Source of the DNA: an uncultured Novosphingobium sp. | GTDB lineage: Bacteria > Pseudomonadota > Alphaproteobacteria > Sphingomonadales > Sphingomonadaceae | NCBI GenBank assembly: GCA_937897535.1 | Contig: CALCQB010000318.1 | Coordinates: 1-20,242, forward strand | Direction of reading: 5' to 3' | DNA: 20,242 nucleotides | In this document: positions 14,424 to 20,242 of the stretch, in pieces | Layout: every line of letters starts with the position of its first letter | How positions within the stretch are numbered: position 1 is the stretch's first letter | Position numbers and translations under genes: made by a program | Notes under the pieces: model-generated | Seen by the model: only the letters and a program-made list of their open reading frames with translations | Told to the model about the DNA's origin: nothing | Databases searched by the model: none

Positions 14424-15548
14424 CTAGTATTTGCCCCAGACGAACTTGCTCGACAGCGCGAAGTTCCAGACCGAGCCGAGCACGATCCCGACGATCGCCG
14501 CCGGATAGGGATTGAACCCCAGCCGGACCAGCGCGGTCGCTGCGCCGATGTTGGCGAGCAGGCCGAAGGCGCAGGTCAGCAGGAACCGGACCCAGCCGGT
14601 CAGCAACGGCACGAACCCGCGCAGCCGCTTGTCGGAATAGGTCAGTTCGTTGTTGAGCACGAAGTTGAAGGTCATCGCCACCAGCGCGGCGGTGGTCTGC
14701 CCGGCGATGAAGGCGGCTTCCTTGGGGTAATGGCTGACCGCGAACGCCTCGCCATAGAGGCCCAGCACCACGGCGAGAACCGCCATGTGGACCACCACGC
14801 CCAGCCCGCCGATCGTGCCGAACAGCGCGAACCGGGTCGGGATCCAGCGGCCCAGCCACTTGTCGTAGAGCCCGACCATGAATTCGAACACCACGGTCCG
14901 GTCGAGCTTCGATTCGCCCTCGGCCCGGGCGGCGAAGTTCATCGGCACTTCCTTGATCCTGAGCGGCGCTTCGACCGTGGCGAGGATATCGAGCAGGATC
15001 TTGAAGCCGACCCCCGACAGCCGGTGCGCATCGGCGCGCAACACTTCTGTCTTGAGCATGAAATAGCCGCTCATCGGGTCGCTCAGCTCGACCCCGGTCA
15101 CCTTGTTGGCGATCCGGTTGGCAAAGTTGCTGGCCTTGACCCGGTCAGGCCGGCCCCACTCCTCGGTGCTGGCCCCTTCGGCGAAGCGGCTGGCATAGGA
15201 CAGGTCGTACTCCCCGCTTTCGATCGCGGCGAGCATCTGCGGAAGCCGGTCGGGATCGTGCTGGTGATCGGCGTCCATCACCGCCACCACCGGTGCGGCG
15301 GTGGCGCACATCCCCTCGATCGCCGCCGAGGACAGCCCGCGCCGACCGATCCGCTGCAAGACCCGGACCCGGCCATCTTCCTGCGCGAGCGCGCGGGCCT
15401 CGTCCGAGGTGCCATCGGGGCTGTTGTCGTCGACGATGATCGCTTCCCAGGCAATATCGCCCAGCGCCTTGTCGAGCCGCTCGACCATGCCGCGCAGGTT
15501 GTTGCGCTCATTATAGGTGGGAAGGACAACGCCGAGCCGAAGGGTCAT
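14424..15548 (-). CDS. DPM1-like polyprenyl-phosphate glycosyltransferase fused to GtrA domain
   Basis: A 374-aa fusion. Residues 1-235 are a GT2 catalytic domain: VVLPTYNERNN, IIVDDNSPDGTSDE, VMDADHQHDP (metal-binding DxD), LSYASRF, DPMSGYFMLK and GVGFKILLDIL. This is the pattern of polyprenol/dolichol-phosphate mannose synthase. Residues about 240-374 form a GtrA-like domain with four membrane segments (RFALFGTIGGLGVVVHMAVL through SVWNFALSSKFVW, given by its ends). The protein should make a lipid-phosphate hexose at the inner membrane, with the GtrA part anchoring it or helping flip the product. Start 15548 follows the leuB stop by a single base (TGA-C-ATG), so translation is probably coupled. 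The sugar (mannose or glucose) is not readable. Confidence 0.9.
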   Translation of the reverse strand: MTLRLGVVLPTYNERNNLRGMVERLDKALGDIAWEAIIVDDNSPDGTSDEARALAQEDGRVRVLQRIGRRGLSSAAIEGMCATAAPVVAVMDADHQHDPDRLPQMLAAIESGEYDLSYASRFAEGASTEEWGRPDRVKASNFANRIANKVTGVELSDPMSGYFMLKTEVLRADAHRLSGVGFKILLDILATVEAPLRIKEVPMNFAARAEGESKLDRTVVFEFMVGLYDKWLGRWIPTRFALFGTIGGLGVVVHMAVLAVVLGLYGEAFAVSHYPKEAAFIAGQTTAALVAMTFNFVLNNELTYSDKRLRGFVPLLTGWVRFLLTCAFGLLANIGAATALVRLGFNPYPAAIVGIVLGSVWNFALSSKFVWGKY

Positions 15549-15549
15549 G

Positions 15550-16593
15550 TCACAGTCTTTCGAGGATTGCGTCGCCGATGGCAACCGTTCCGAGGCTGCC
15601 GCCCAGATCGCCGCCGCGCACGCCGTCGGCCAGCGCCGCCGCCACCGCCGCCTCGATCCGCGCCGCCTCTGCCTCAAGCCCGAGCGAATGTCGCAGCAGC
15701 ATCGCCGCCGAAAGCACCGTCGCCATCGGATTGGCCAGGCCCTGCCCGGCAATGTCTGGGGCGCTGCCGTGGATCGGCTCGTACAGGCCCAGTGATCCTT
15801 CGCTGAGCGATGCCGATGCTAACAAACCAATCGAACCTACGCACATAGACGCCTGATCTGACAGGATATCACCGAACAGGTTGCCGGTCACTACCACGTC
15901 GAACTGGCCCGGATTGCGGACCAGCTGCATCGCGGCGTTGTCGACATACATGTGGCTGAGTTCGACATCGGGATATTCGGCCGCAACCTCGATCACCACA
16001 TCGCGCCAGACCTGGCTGGTTTCGAGGACGTTGGCCTTGTCGACCGAGCAGAGCTTGCCGCGGCGGCCCCGCGCGGCCTTGAACCCGACATGGGCGATCC
16101 GGCGGACCTCGTCTTCGGCATAGGCCATCATGTCCCAGCCCTGGCGGCGGCCATCAGGCAGGATTCGGATGCCCTTCTCCCCGAAATAGACATCGCCGTT
16201 GAGTTCGCGCACGATCAGCAGGTCGATCGCCGAAGCTACTTCAGGTCGCAGCGCAGAAGCATCTTCCAGGCCCTTGAAAAGCTTGGCCGGACGCAGGTTG
16301 GCGAAAAGCCCAAGTTCCTTGCGCAGCCCGAGGATCGCCTGTTCGGGGCGGAGGTGCCGGTCGAGCCCGTCGCAGTCCGGATCGCCGACAGCGCCGAACA
16401 GGATCGCGGCGGCATTGCGCGCGATCGCCAGCGTTGCGGGCGGCAGCGGGTGGCCGTGGTTCTTGTAGGCGATCCCGCCGACATCGGCCTCGACCAATTC
16501 GAGGCCCGGCAGGTCCAGCGCCTTCAGGACGCGCACCGCCTGACGGGTTACTTCGGGGCCGATGCCGTCGCCGGCGAGTACTGCAATCTTCAT
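15550..16593 (-). CDS. leuB: 3-isopropylmalate dehydrogenase
   Basis: A 347-aa enzyme of leucine biosynthesis, which oxidatively decarboxylates 3-isopropylmalate with NAD. Seen are MKIAVLAGDGIGPEV at the N-terminus, LGLRKELGLFANLRPAK (substrate-binding arginines), and VRELNGDVYFG. SVDKANVLETSQVWRDVV holds the catalytic Lys. YVDNAAMQLVRNP, VVTGNLFGDILSDQASM with the metal-binding Asp, and EPIHGSAPDIAGQGLANP for NAD follow. Length is normal for the family (about 350). It starts 15 nt after the recO stop and is followed after one base by the glycosyltransferase, so it sits in the middle of an apparent operon. No leader peptide or T-box is visible before it. Confidence 0.96.
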   Translation of the reverse strand: MKIAVLAGDGIGPEVTRQAVRVLKALDLPGLELVEADVGGIAYKNHGHPLPPATLAIARNAAAILFGAVGDPDCDGLDRHLRPEQAILGLRKELGLFANLRPAKLFKGLEDASALRPEVASAIDLLIVRELNGDVYFGEKGIRILPDGRRQGWDMMAYAEDEVRRIAHVGFKAARGRRGKLCSVDKANVLETSQVWRDVVIEVAAEYPDVELSHMYVDNAAMQLVRNPGQFDVVVTGNLFGDILSDQASMCVGSIGLLASASLSEGSLGLYEPIHGSAPDIAGQGLANPMATVLSAAMLLRHSLGLEAEAARIEAAVAAALADGVRGGDLGGSLGTVAIGDAILERL

Positions 16594-16608
16594 GGAATGT
16601 GTCCGCCC

Positions 16609-17196
16609 TTACCCGATCCGCGCCAGCCGCTGTCGCAAGATGGCGCGCGCGCCCATAACATCGCCGGGCCGATCTGCAAGCAGGTAGCGCTCGAGCCTCG
16701 ACCCGAGCACATCGAATTCAGCCAGTCCGGCGGCGGGATCGGGGGCCGCGCCGCCATAGCCAAGCTCGCGCAGCACCAGCATCTCGTAGGCGATCAATCC
16801 CGGCAGCCAGCCCCGCGCCGACGGGGCGTGGCAGACCGCATCGAGCAGGCCCGACAATGCAGCGTAAAGCGAGGGATAGGCCTGCCGCTCGGGCAGGACG
16901 GCGGCGGGCAGCGTGGTGACCCAGCCGATCGCGGCGGCGGGCAGCGGCTCGGCCAGCCACGGCGCGCGGCTTTCGAGCAGTTCGATCCGGCCAAACGGCA
17001 ATTGCGCCTCGTTCTTCCAGCGAAGATCGGCGGCGACAAGATTGCCCGGGATCAGGACCGGGCGCAGCTGGCGCCCACGGCCGCCAGCCACATAGCAGGC
17101 CATCACCCCGTGCCGTTCGGTCAGCAGCCGGGCAATAACCGCCGTTTCACCGTGAGCCCGGCTCGCGCAGACAATGGCAGGCTCGCGCAGATCCAT
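16609..17196 (-). CDS. recO: DNA repair protein RecO
   Basis: A 195-aa RecO, which with RecR/RecF loads RecA on gapped DNA and anneals single strands coated with SSB. The N-terminal OB-fold (about 1-78) shows EPAIVCASRAHGETAVIARLL, then ERHGVMACYVAGGRGRQLRPVLIPGNLV. The helical C-terminal domain includes LYAALSGLLDAVCHAP, then GWLPGLIAYEMLVLRELGYG. It is shorter than E. coli RecO (242 aa) and shows no CxxC zinc cluster. The gene lies 37 nt after a small conserved gene and 15 nt before leuB on the same strand. Confidence 0.92.
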   Translation of the reverse strand: MDLREPAIVCASRAHGETAVIARLLTERHGVMACYVAGGRGRQLRPVLIPGNLVAADLRWKNEAQLPFGRIELLESRAPWLAEPLPAAAIGWVTTLPAAVLPERQAYPSLYAALSGLLDAVCHAPSARGWLPGLIAYEMLVLRELGYGGAAPDPAAGLAEFDVLGSRLERYLLADRPGDVMGARAILRQRLARIG

Positions 17197-17233
17197 GCCT
17201 GCGCTGTGGCCGCTTGGCCGCGCGGGCGCAAGC

Positions 17234-17524
17234 TCAGCAGTTGCCGTGCGCTGTCTCGGGCACAGCTACTGCAGCCGGCGAGGCATCGGCATCACGCTCC
17301 GCCAGCTTATCCTGGGCTACCAGCGGGTTCTCACGCCGACCCATGGTCCAGTTCTTGCCGAGCCGGACCTTGTGGTTGGGCGCGCACCAGATCTCGCCAG
17401 TCTCGTCGATCGCGGTGACCCAGATCAGGTTATGCTCCTGACCATAGTCGATCATCCCGATCGCATAGCCATCCCCTTTGCCGAGGACGTGGAGCGGAAT
17501 TGTCGGATTGAGCTGGGTGAACAT
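17234..17524 (-). CDS. Small conserved hypothetical protein
   Basis: A 96-aa protein whose first 65 residues look like a compact beta-rich domain (MFTQLNPTIPLHVLGKGDGY, then MIDYGQEHNLIWVTAIDE, IWCAPNHKVRLGKNWTMGR). The remaining 30 residues are a less ordered Ala/Glu-rich tail. From memory, proteins with the MFTQLNP-IPL start and the DYGQEH-L-WVTA core are widespread in alphaproteobacteria without assigned function; I know no biochemical role. AAGAGG 5 nt before the ATG is a good ribosome binding site and supports the start. It lies between the ubiK-like gene (50-nt gap) and recO (37-nt gap), all on the minus strand. Confidence 0.8.
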   Translation of the reverse strand: MFTQLNPTIPLHVLGKGDGYAIGMIDYGQEHNLIWVTAIDETGEIWCAPNHKVRLGKNWTMGRRENPLVAQDKLAERDADASPAAVAVPETAHGNC

Positions 17525-17574
17525 GCGGACCTCTTGTGTCCCGGTTCAACCCCTTGGCCGGAAATCGGTTCCCG

Positions 17575-17838
17575 TCAGGCCTTCTTGGCCTTGGCCCCAA
17601 GCGCCGCTTCGAGCGCGTCGATCCGGGCTTTCAGCGCTTCGTTTTCTTCGCGGGCCTTGGCGGCCATCAGCTTGACCGTGTCGAATTCCTCGCGCGAGAC
17701 GAAGTCGAGCCCGCCGAGCCCTTCCTTGACCCGCTCGCGCGCGGCATCGCGGGCTTCGCGGCCCATTCCGGCTACGGTTCCAGCCGCGCTGTTGAACAGC
17801 TTGGCAATATCGGCGATCAGGGGGTTTTCGCTTTGCAT
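17575..17838 (-). CDS. UbiK/BMFP-domain accessory protein
   Basis: An 87-aa protein of the BMFP (membrane fusogenic / UbiK) family, close to the usual length (80-100 aa). An amphipathic N-terminal helix (NPLIADIAKLFNSAAGTVAG) leads to a charged stretch and the hallmark FVSREEFDTVKLMAAKAREE. A coiled coil with heptad-like Leu/Ala (NEALKARIDALEAALGAK) and a Lys-rich tail follow. E. coli UbiK binds UbiJ and lipids and helps aerobic ubiquinone synthesis; Brucella BMFP is fusogenic in vitro. Start 17838 is chosen because homology begins at MQSENPLI and the upstream frame overlaps tspO sequence with unlike composition. It is probably the first gene of the minus-strand group running to 14424. Confidence 0.88.
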   Translation of the reverse strand: MQSENPLIADIAKLFNSAAGTVAGMGREARDAARERVKEGLGGLDFVSREEFDTVKLMAAKAREENEALKARIDALEAALGAKAKKA

Positions 17839-17869
17839 GGTCGTTAAATGGGCCCTTGCGCGGCGCGGA

Positions 17870-18382
17870 TCAAGCCCCGACGTTGGCCGCGACGAACTGC
17901 CAGTTGAGCGCGGTCGCGAACAGCACCCAGGCCAGGTACGGGAACAGCAGCCAGGCCGCCAGCGGACGGACCTTCCAGAACAGCACCACCGTAACAATTA
18001 CCGCCAGGTCGATCGCAACCAGCAGGTACAGCGCCGGCGTCAGCAGGTGCATGCCGAAAAACACCGGCGACCAGGCGAGATTGAGCACGAACTGGACCAG
18101 GAACACCATGATCGCCAGCCCCCGGCCCCGGGCCCCGCGCGCGGTGACCACCATCGCCAGCGCCACCCCCATCAGCAGGTACAGCGCGGTCCAGACGATC
18201 CCGAAAGTGGCCGGCGGCGGATAGAGCGACGGCTTTTCCAGCCCCATGAACCAGGCATTGTTGGCGCCGGAACCGCCCATCAGGCCCGAGGTCGTGCCGA
18301 GCAGCAGCAGCAACGGCGCCAGAAACAGCGACCAGCGCAGCAGGGCCGCCCGCAATTGTCCCGGAGAGGCAAGTTCACTCAT
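17870..18382 (-). CDS. tspO: TspO/MBR family tryptophan-rich membrane protein
   Basis: A 170-aa membrane protein with five hydrophobic helices, the standard TspO size and fold. Landmarks are NNAWFMGLEKPSLYPPPATFGIVWTALY, given here by its run of Trp/Pro/Tyr near residues 41-68. LNLAWSPVFFG (tetrapyrrole/cholesterol-binding face), and PYLAWVLFATALNWQF near the C-terminus follow. Bacterial TspO binds porphyrins and in Rhodobacter tunes photosynthesis-gene expression in response to oxygen; a stress or tetrapyrrole role is likely here. AGG about 9 nt before the ATG could serve as a ribosome binding site. The ubiK-like gene starts 31 nt downstream on the same strand, so the two may share a transcript. 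Confidence 0.93.
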   Translation of the reverse strand: MSELASPGQLRAALLRWSLFLAPLLLLLGTTSGLMGGSGANNAWFMGLEKPSLYPPPATFGIVWTALYLLMGVALAMVVTARGARGRGLAIMVFLVQFVLNLAWSPVFFGMHLLTPALYLLVAIDLAVIVTVVLFWKVRPLAAWLLFPYLAWVLFATALNWQFVAANVGA

Positions 18383-18449
18383 CGAAAAACCTCGAATCAG
18401 AGCCGATTAGGGGATGAGTGTGGCGGCGCGGTGCAGCGGTGGCAATGCG

Positions 18450-19199
18450 CTAGTCGCCGCCGCGGTGCGCCGAAATGAGAAACTCGATATTTCCTTCCGG
18501 CCCCTTGATCGGGCTTTCGACGATCCCCTGAACCTGCCAGCCGCTGCTCTCGAGCCAATCGCGGACCTCGGCGCAGACCCGGTTGTGGAGTTCGGGATCG
18601 CGGATCACCCCGCCCTTGCCGACCTCACCCCGGCCAACCTCGAACTGCGGTTTGATCAGCGCGACCAAGCGGCATTGCCGTGCGGCCAGTTTCAGCGGGA
18701 CTTCCAGTACCTTGGCCAGCGAAATGAAACTGGCGTCGCAAACCACCCAGCTGCACGGCGCATCGATCTGGGTGGGGGTCAGCAGCCGCGCGCTGGTCTG
18801 TTCGAGCACGGTCACGCGCGGGTCCTGGCGCAGCTTCCAGGCGAGCTGGTTGGTCCCCGAATCGACCGCGAAGACGTGGCTTGCGCCCTTGCTCAGCAGC
18901 ACGTCGGTGAAGCCGCCGGTCGAACTGCCAATGTCCATCGCGGTGACCCCGGCCGGGTCGAGCCCGAACGCTTCGAGCGCATGTGCCAGCTTGATCCCGC
19001 CGCGCGAAACCCACGGATGGTCGCGTCCGCGCACCTCGAGCGGGGCATCGGCCGGCAGGGTTTGGCCCGATTTGACCAGCTTGGTTTCACCCGAAAACAC
19101 CGTGCCCGCCAGCACCAGCGCCTGGGCGCGGGTCCGGCTCTCGGCCAGGCCGCGCTCGACCAGCAGCTGATCGACGCGGATTTTCAGCACCTTGCTCAT
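18450..19199 (-). CDS. tlyA: TlyA-family rRNA 2'-O-methyltransferase / hemolysin-like protein
   Basis: A 249-aa protein. The N-terminal S4 RNA-binding domain (about 1-65: RVDQLLVERGLAESRTRAQALVLAG) is joined to an FtsJ/RrmJ-type methyltransferase (about 70-249). The SAM motif is MDIGSSTGGFTDVLLSKGA; VFAVDSGTNQLAWKL, VVCDASFISLAKVL and LIKPQFEVGR follow. In mycobacteria TlyA methylates 16S and 23S rRNA cytidines and affects capreomycin sensitivity; many proteobacterial copies are annotated as hemolysin A. Rv1694-type function is inferred. GGGAGGAG a few bases before ATG 19199 is an excellent ribosome binding site and fixes the start. The lipoprotein gene diverges only 27 nt away. Confidence 0.92.
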   Translation of the reverse strand: MSKVLKIRVDQLLVERGLAESRTRAQALVLAGTVFSGETKLVKSGQTLPADAPLEVRGRDHPWVSRGGIKLAHALEAFGLDPAGVTAMDIGSSTGGFTDVLLSKGASHVFAVDSGTNQLAWKLRQDPRVTVLEQTSARLLTPTQIDAPCSWVVCDASFISLAKVLEVPLKLAARQCRLVALIKPQFEVGRGEVGKGGVIRDPELHNRVCAEVRDWLESSGWQVQGIVESPIKGPEGNIEFLISAHRGGD

Positions 19200-19226
19200 C
19201 GGCCCGGCTCCTCCCATAGAAGGGGC

Positions 19227-19760
19227 GTGAAGGCAATCTTTCCCCTTGTTGTGCTTACGCTGGTGTTGAGCGCTTGCGCCGCCGCGCCCAAGCCCCTGCC
19301 CGCCCCACGACCGGTGGTGGTCCAGCCCCGCCCGGCGCCCGTGCCGCAGCCATTGCCGAGGCTCTCGACCGACTGGCGCGATGCGGCGCAGTCTCCCGGC
19401 ACCTGGTCCTGGGCGATGATCGCCGGGCGTTCGACCGCCAGCTTCGGCCCCACCGGATCGGCCCGTCAGGTGACGCTGAGTTGCGACCGCGCCAGTGGCC
19501 GGGTGCTGCTCGCCCGCGCCGGTACGGCCAGCGCAGCGGTACCGATGGCGGTGGCGACCACGACGGCGCGCCGGCCGCTGCTGAGCGACCCGGCCTTGGG
19601 CGTCTCCGGCTGGCTGGTCGCGGCGCTGCCGGCGCGCGATCCGCTGCTCGACGCGATCGCCTTTTCGCGCGGCCGGTTCGCGCTCGAGACCGCCGGGCTC
19701 GCCACGCTGTACCTCCCGGCCTGGCCCGAAATCAGCCGGGTGATCGAGGATTGTCGTTAG
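19227..19760 (+). CDS. Putative lipoprotein, unknown function
   Basis: A 177-aa protein starting at GTG 19227 after AGAAGGGG (19218-19225, very close to the start). Its N-terminus is a lipoprotein signal: positive MK, a hydrophobic core (IFPLVVLTLVL) and the lipobox LSAC with Cys17. A proline-rich stretch (about 21-45) follows, then a domain of roughly 130 residues beginning WRDAAQSPGTWSWAMI, with a Cys in TLSCDR and another in the last residues (VIEDCR) that could form a disulfide. I do not recognise the domain; such proteins occur next to tlyA in related genomes only as far as I can guess. The gene is divergent from tlyA with a 27-nt gap, so the promoters must overlap the opposing genes. 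Confidence 0.8.
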   Translation: MKAIFPLVVLTLVLSACAAAPKPLPAPRPVVVQPRPAPVPQPLPRLSTDWRDAAQSPGTWSWAMIAGRSTASFGPTGSARQVTLSCDRASGRVLLARAGTASAAVPMAVATTTARRPLLSDPALGVSGWLVAALPARDPLLDAIAFSRGRFALETAGLATLYLPAWPEISRVIEDCR

Positions 19761-19821
19761 CGCTGTGGAAAACCGACCGGGGCAAGGCCGAAGCGACGGA
19801 TTCTGACAGCAAAAAAAATCA

Positions 19822-19943
19822 TTGCAAGACTTGTTGATTGGGCCGGAATGATTCACACCTATGCCCAAGGACGGTACGGAAACGGGTCGTCCGAGCTTCC
19901 GGCAGGAAGTGATTGGCTCTAACAGCGCGAAAGGAGGTGACCG
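19822..19943 (+). promoter_or_regulatory. Structured leader with ideal ribosome binding site
   Basis: Upstream of a tiny ORF, two small hairpins are predicted by eye: GGACG/CGTCC (19869-19873 / 19888-19892) and CTTCC/GGAAG (19896-19900 / 19905-19909, 4-nt loop). AAGGAGGTGA at 19931-19940 follows, a full-length complement of the 16S rRNA 3' end, 3 nt before the ATG. AATCATT/AATGATT (19817-19823 / 19847-19853) is a possible operator. No convincing -35/-10 pair was found. Confidence 0.45.
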
Positions 19944-20000
19944 ATGTCTCATGGTTCAGCAGGGAGGTCGGTAATCCGCAGCATGGAGCATTATCGCTGA
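19944..20000 (+). CDS. 18-codon ORF (leader peptide or small protein)
   Basis: ATG to TGA encodes MSHGSAGRSVIRSMEHYR, 18 residues, basic and hydrophilic, with no membrane segment. The only reason to call it translated is the ribosome binding site, AAGGAGGTGA, the longest anti-Shine-Dalgarno match I saw in the window. It ends 58 nt before two identical terminator hairpins, so the transcript would be roughly 200-250 nt. Options are a leader peptide, a dual-function small RNA, or a genuine microprotein. There is no run of one amino acid as in attenuation leaders, and it does not resemble hydrophobic type I toxins. No function is known to me. Confidence 0.5.
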   Translation: MSHGSAGRSVIRSMEHYR

Positions 20001-20058
20001 ATTTCGATTTCGCGATAAAGGCTTCGTGAGCGGCGCTTCCGGCCGCTGACCATGCGAA

Positions 20059-20098
20059 GGGCGGTTCCCGGGTTACCGGGGCCGCCCTTCTCATTTTT
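20059..20098 (+). terminator. Intrinsic terminator, copy 1
   Basis: A stem of 12 pairs with one bulged T (20059-20071 with 20076-20087, loop GTTA) is followed by TTCTCATTTTT on the + strand. It ends the transcript carrying the 18-codon ORF. Bases 20059-20096 are repeated exactly at 20118-20155. Confidence 0.8.
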
Positions 20099-20113
20099 GG
20101 GCCTGGCAGGCCC
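20099..20113. repeat. Small hairpin between the two terminators
   Basis: GGGCCT (20099-20104) and AGGCCC (20108-20113) are perfect complements with a 3-nt loop. It makes a third stem between the duplicated terminators. Confidence 0.6.
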
Positions 20114-20117
20114 TTGG

Positions 20118-20155
20118 GGGCGGTTCCCGGGTTACCGGGGCCGCCCTTCTCATTT
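20118..20155 (+). terminator. Intrinsic terminator, copy 2 (38-bp exact direct repeat)
   Basis: All 38 bases equal 20059-20096, with a period of 59 bp. The same stem-loop with a TTCTCATTT tail would act as a second terminator, directly before the convergent gene end at 20164. Confidence 0.8.
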
Positions 20156-20163
20156 AAACCGTC

Positions 20164-20242
20164 CTAGTCCCGCCAGTTGATGTACAGCTGTACCACCCGT
20201 GGCCGCGCGGCGCGCAACCGGGGGTCATTCGAACTCAGCAGC
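20164..20242 (-). CDS. 3' end of an unidentified gene (partial)
   Basis: A minus-strand frame is open from the window edge to a TAG at 20164-20166 and encodes the last 25 residues of a protein, ending RPRVVQLYINWRD. The mix of aromatic, hydrophobic and charged residues looks like a real C-terminus, and its position, 8 nt beyond the second terminator repeat, fits a convergent gene. The product cannot be identified from so little sequence. Confidence 0.5.
   Translation of the reverse strand, partial: LLSSNDPRLRAARPRVVQLYINWRD

Noticed and set aside
15952..17418. 488-codon open frame on the + strand opposite leuB and recO
   Set aside because: Antisense to two clear genes; low-complexity composition and no recognisable motif.
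19764..19772. TGTGGAAAA as a DnaA box near an A-run
   Set aside because: One mismatch to the consensus, single copy, no AT-rich unwinding element or replication gene.
19819..20094. 91-codon minus-strand frame over the gene-poor region
   Set aside because: It crosses the terminator stem and the opposite-strand ribosome binding site; composition is not protein-like. It could not be excluded fully.

Overview
The window is GC-rich (clearly above 60% by eye), densely coded DNA from an alphaproteobacterial chromosome, most likely a member of the Sphingomonadales (Sphingomonas / Novosphingobium / Erythrobacter type). This rests on codon and protein style (LeuB, RecO, MetZ, ApaG, an HWE-family histidine kinase, a stand-alone TonB, TspO, a UbiK/BMFP protein) and on palindromic intergenic elements of a kind common in that order. 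No rRNA, tRNA, CRISPR, phage gene or insertion-sequence transposase is visible. It is ordinary chromosome, with its interest concentrated in the intergenic DNA.

Layout. 1-79: a perfect 31-bp inverted repeat. 110-3307 (+): a TonB-family energy transducer behind a promoter with a Zur-like palindrome, then a ChrA-type chromate transporter and a cupin/JmjC-like protein as a probable pair. 3334-3506: a palindromic repeat element. 3534-7844 (-): a secreted or periplasmic DUF3857-transglutaminase protein, an alpha/beta hydrolase, a short LysR regulator and ApaG. 7945-9150 (+): a CPA2 cation/proton antiporter whose stop overlaps that of the convergent HWE histidine kinase. The kinase lies downstream of metZ (O-succinylhomoserine sulfhydrylase) on the minus strand. 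11813-11960: a second, unrelated palindromic element. 12005-14420 (+): a PMT-family membrane glycosyltransferase and an old-yellow-enzyme oxidoreductase. 14424-17838 (-): a probable operon ubiK-like, small conserved protein, recO, leuB, DPM1-like/GtrA fusion, listed in transcription order. Then tspO and tlyA (-) and a divergent small lipoprotein (+). 19761-20163: a 403-bp gene-poor stretch with a structured leader, an 18-codon ORF behind an ideal ribosome-binding site, and a tandemly duplicated terminator. The last 79 bases hold the 3' end of another minus-strand gene.

How genes may work together. The PMT-type transferase and the DPM1-like/GtrA fusion are the two expected halves of a polyprenyl-phosphate-sugar pathway: one makes the lipid-linked sugar, the other uses it. 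The alpha/beta hydrolase and the OYE reductase lie 6.7 kb apart on opposite strands but carry the same 19-bp near-palindrome just upstream, in the same orientation relative to each gene, which suggests one shared regulator. The strongest candidates for something undescribed are this operator pair and the 18-codon ORF transcript at 19.8-20.16 kb.
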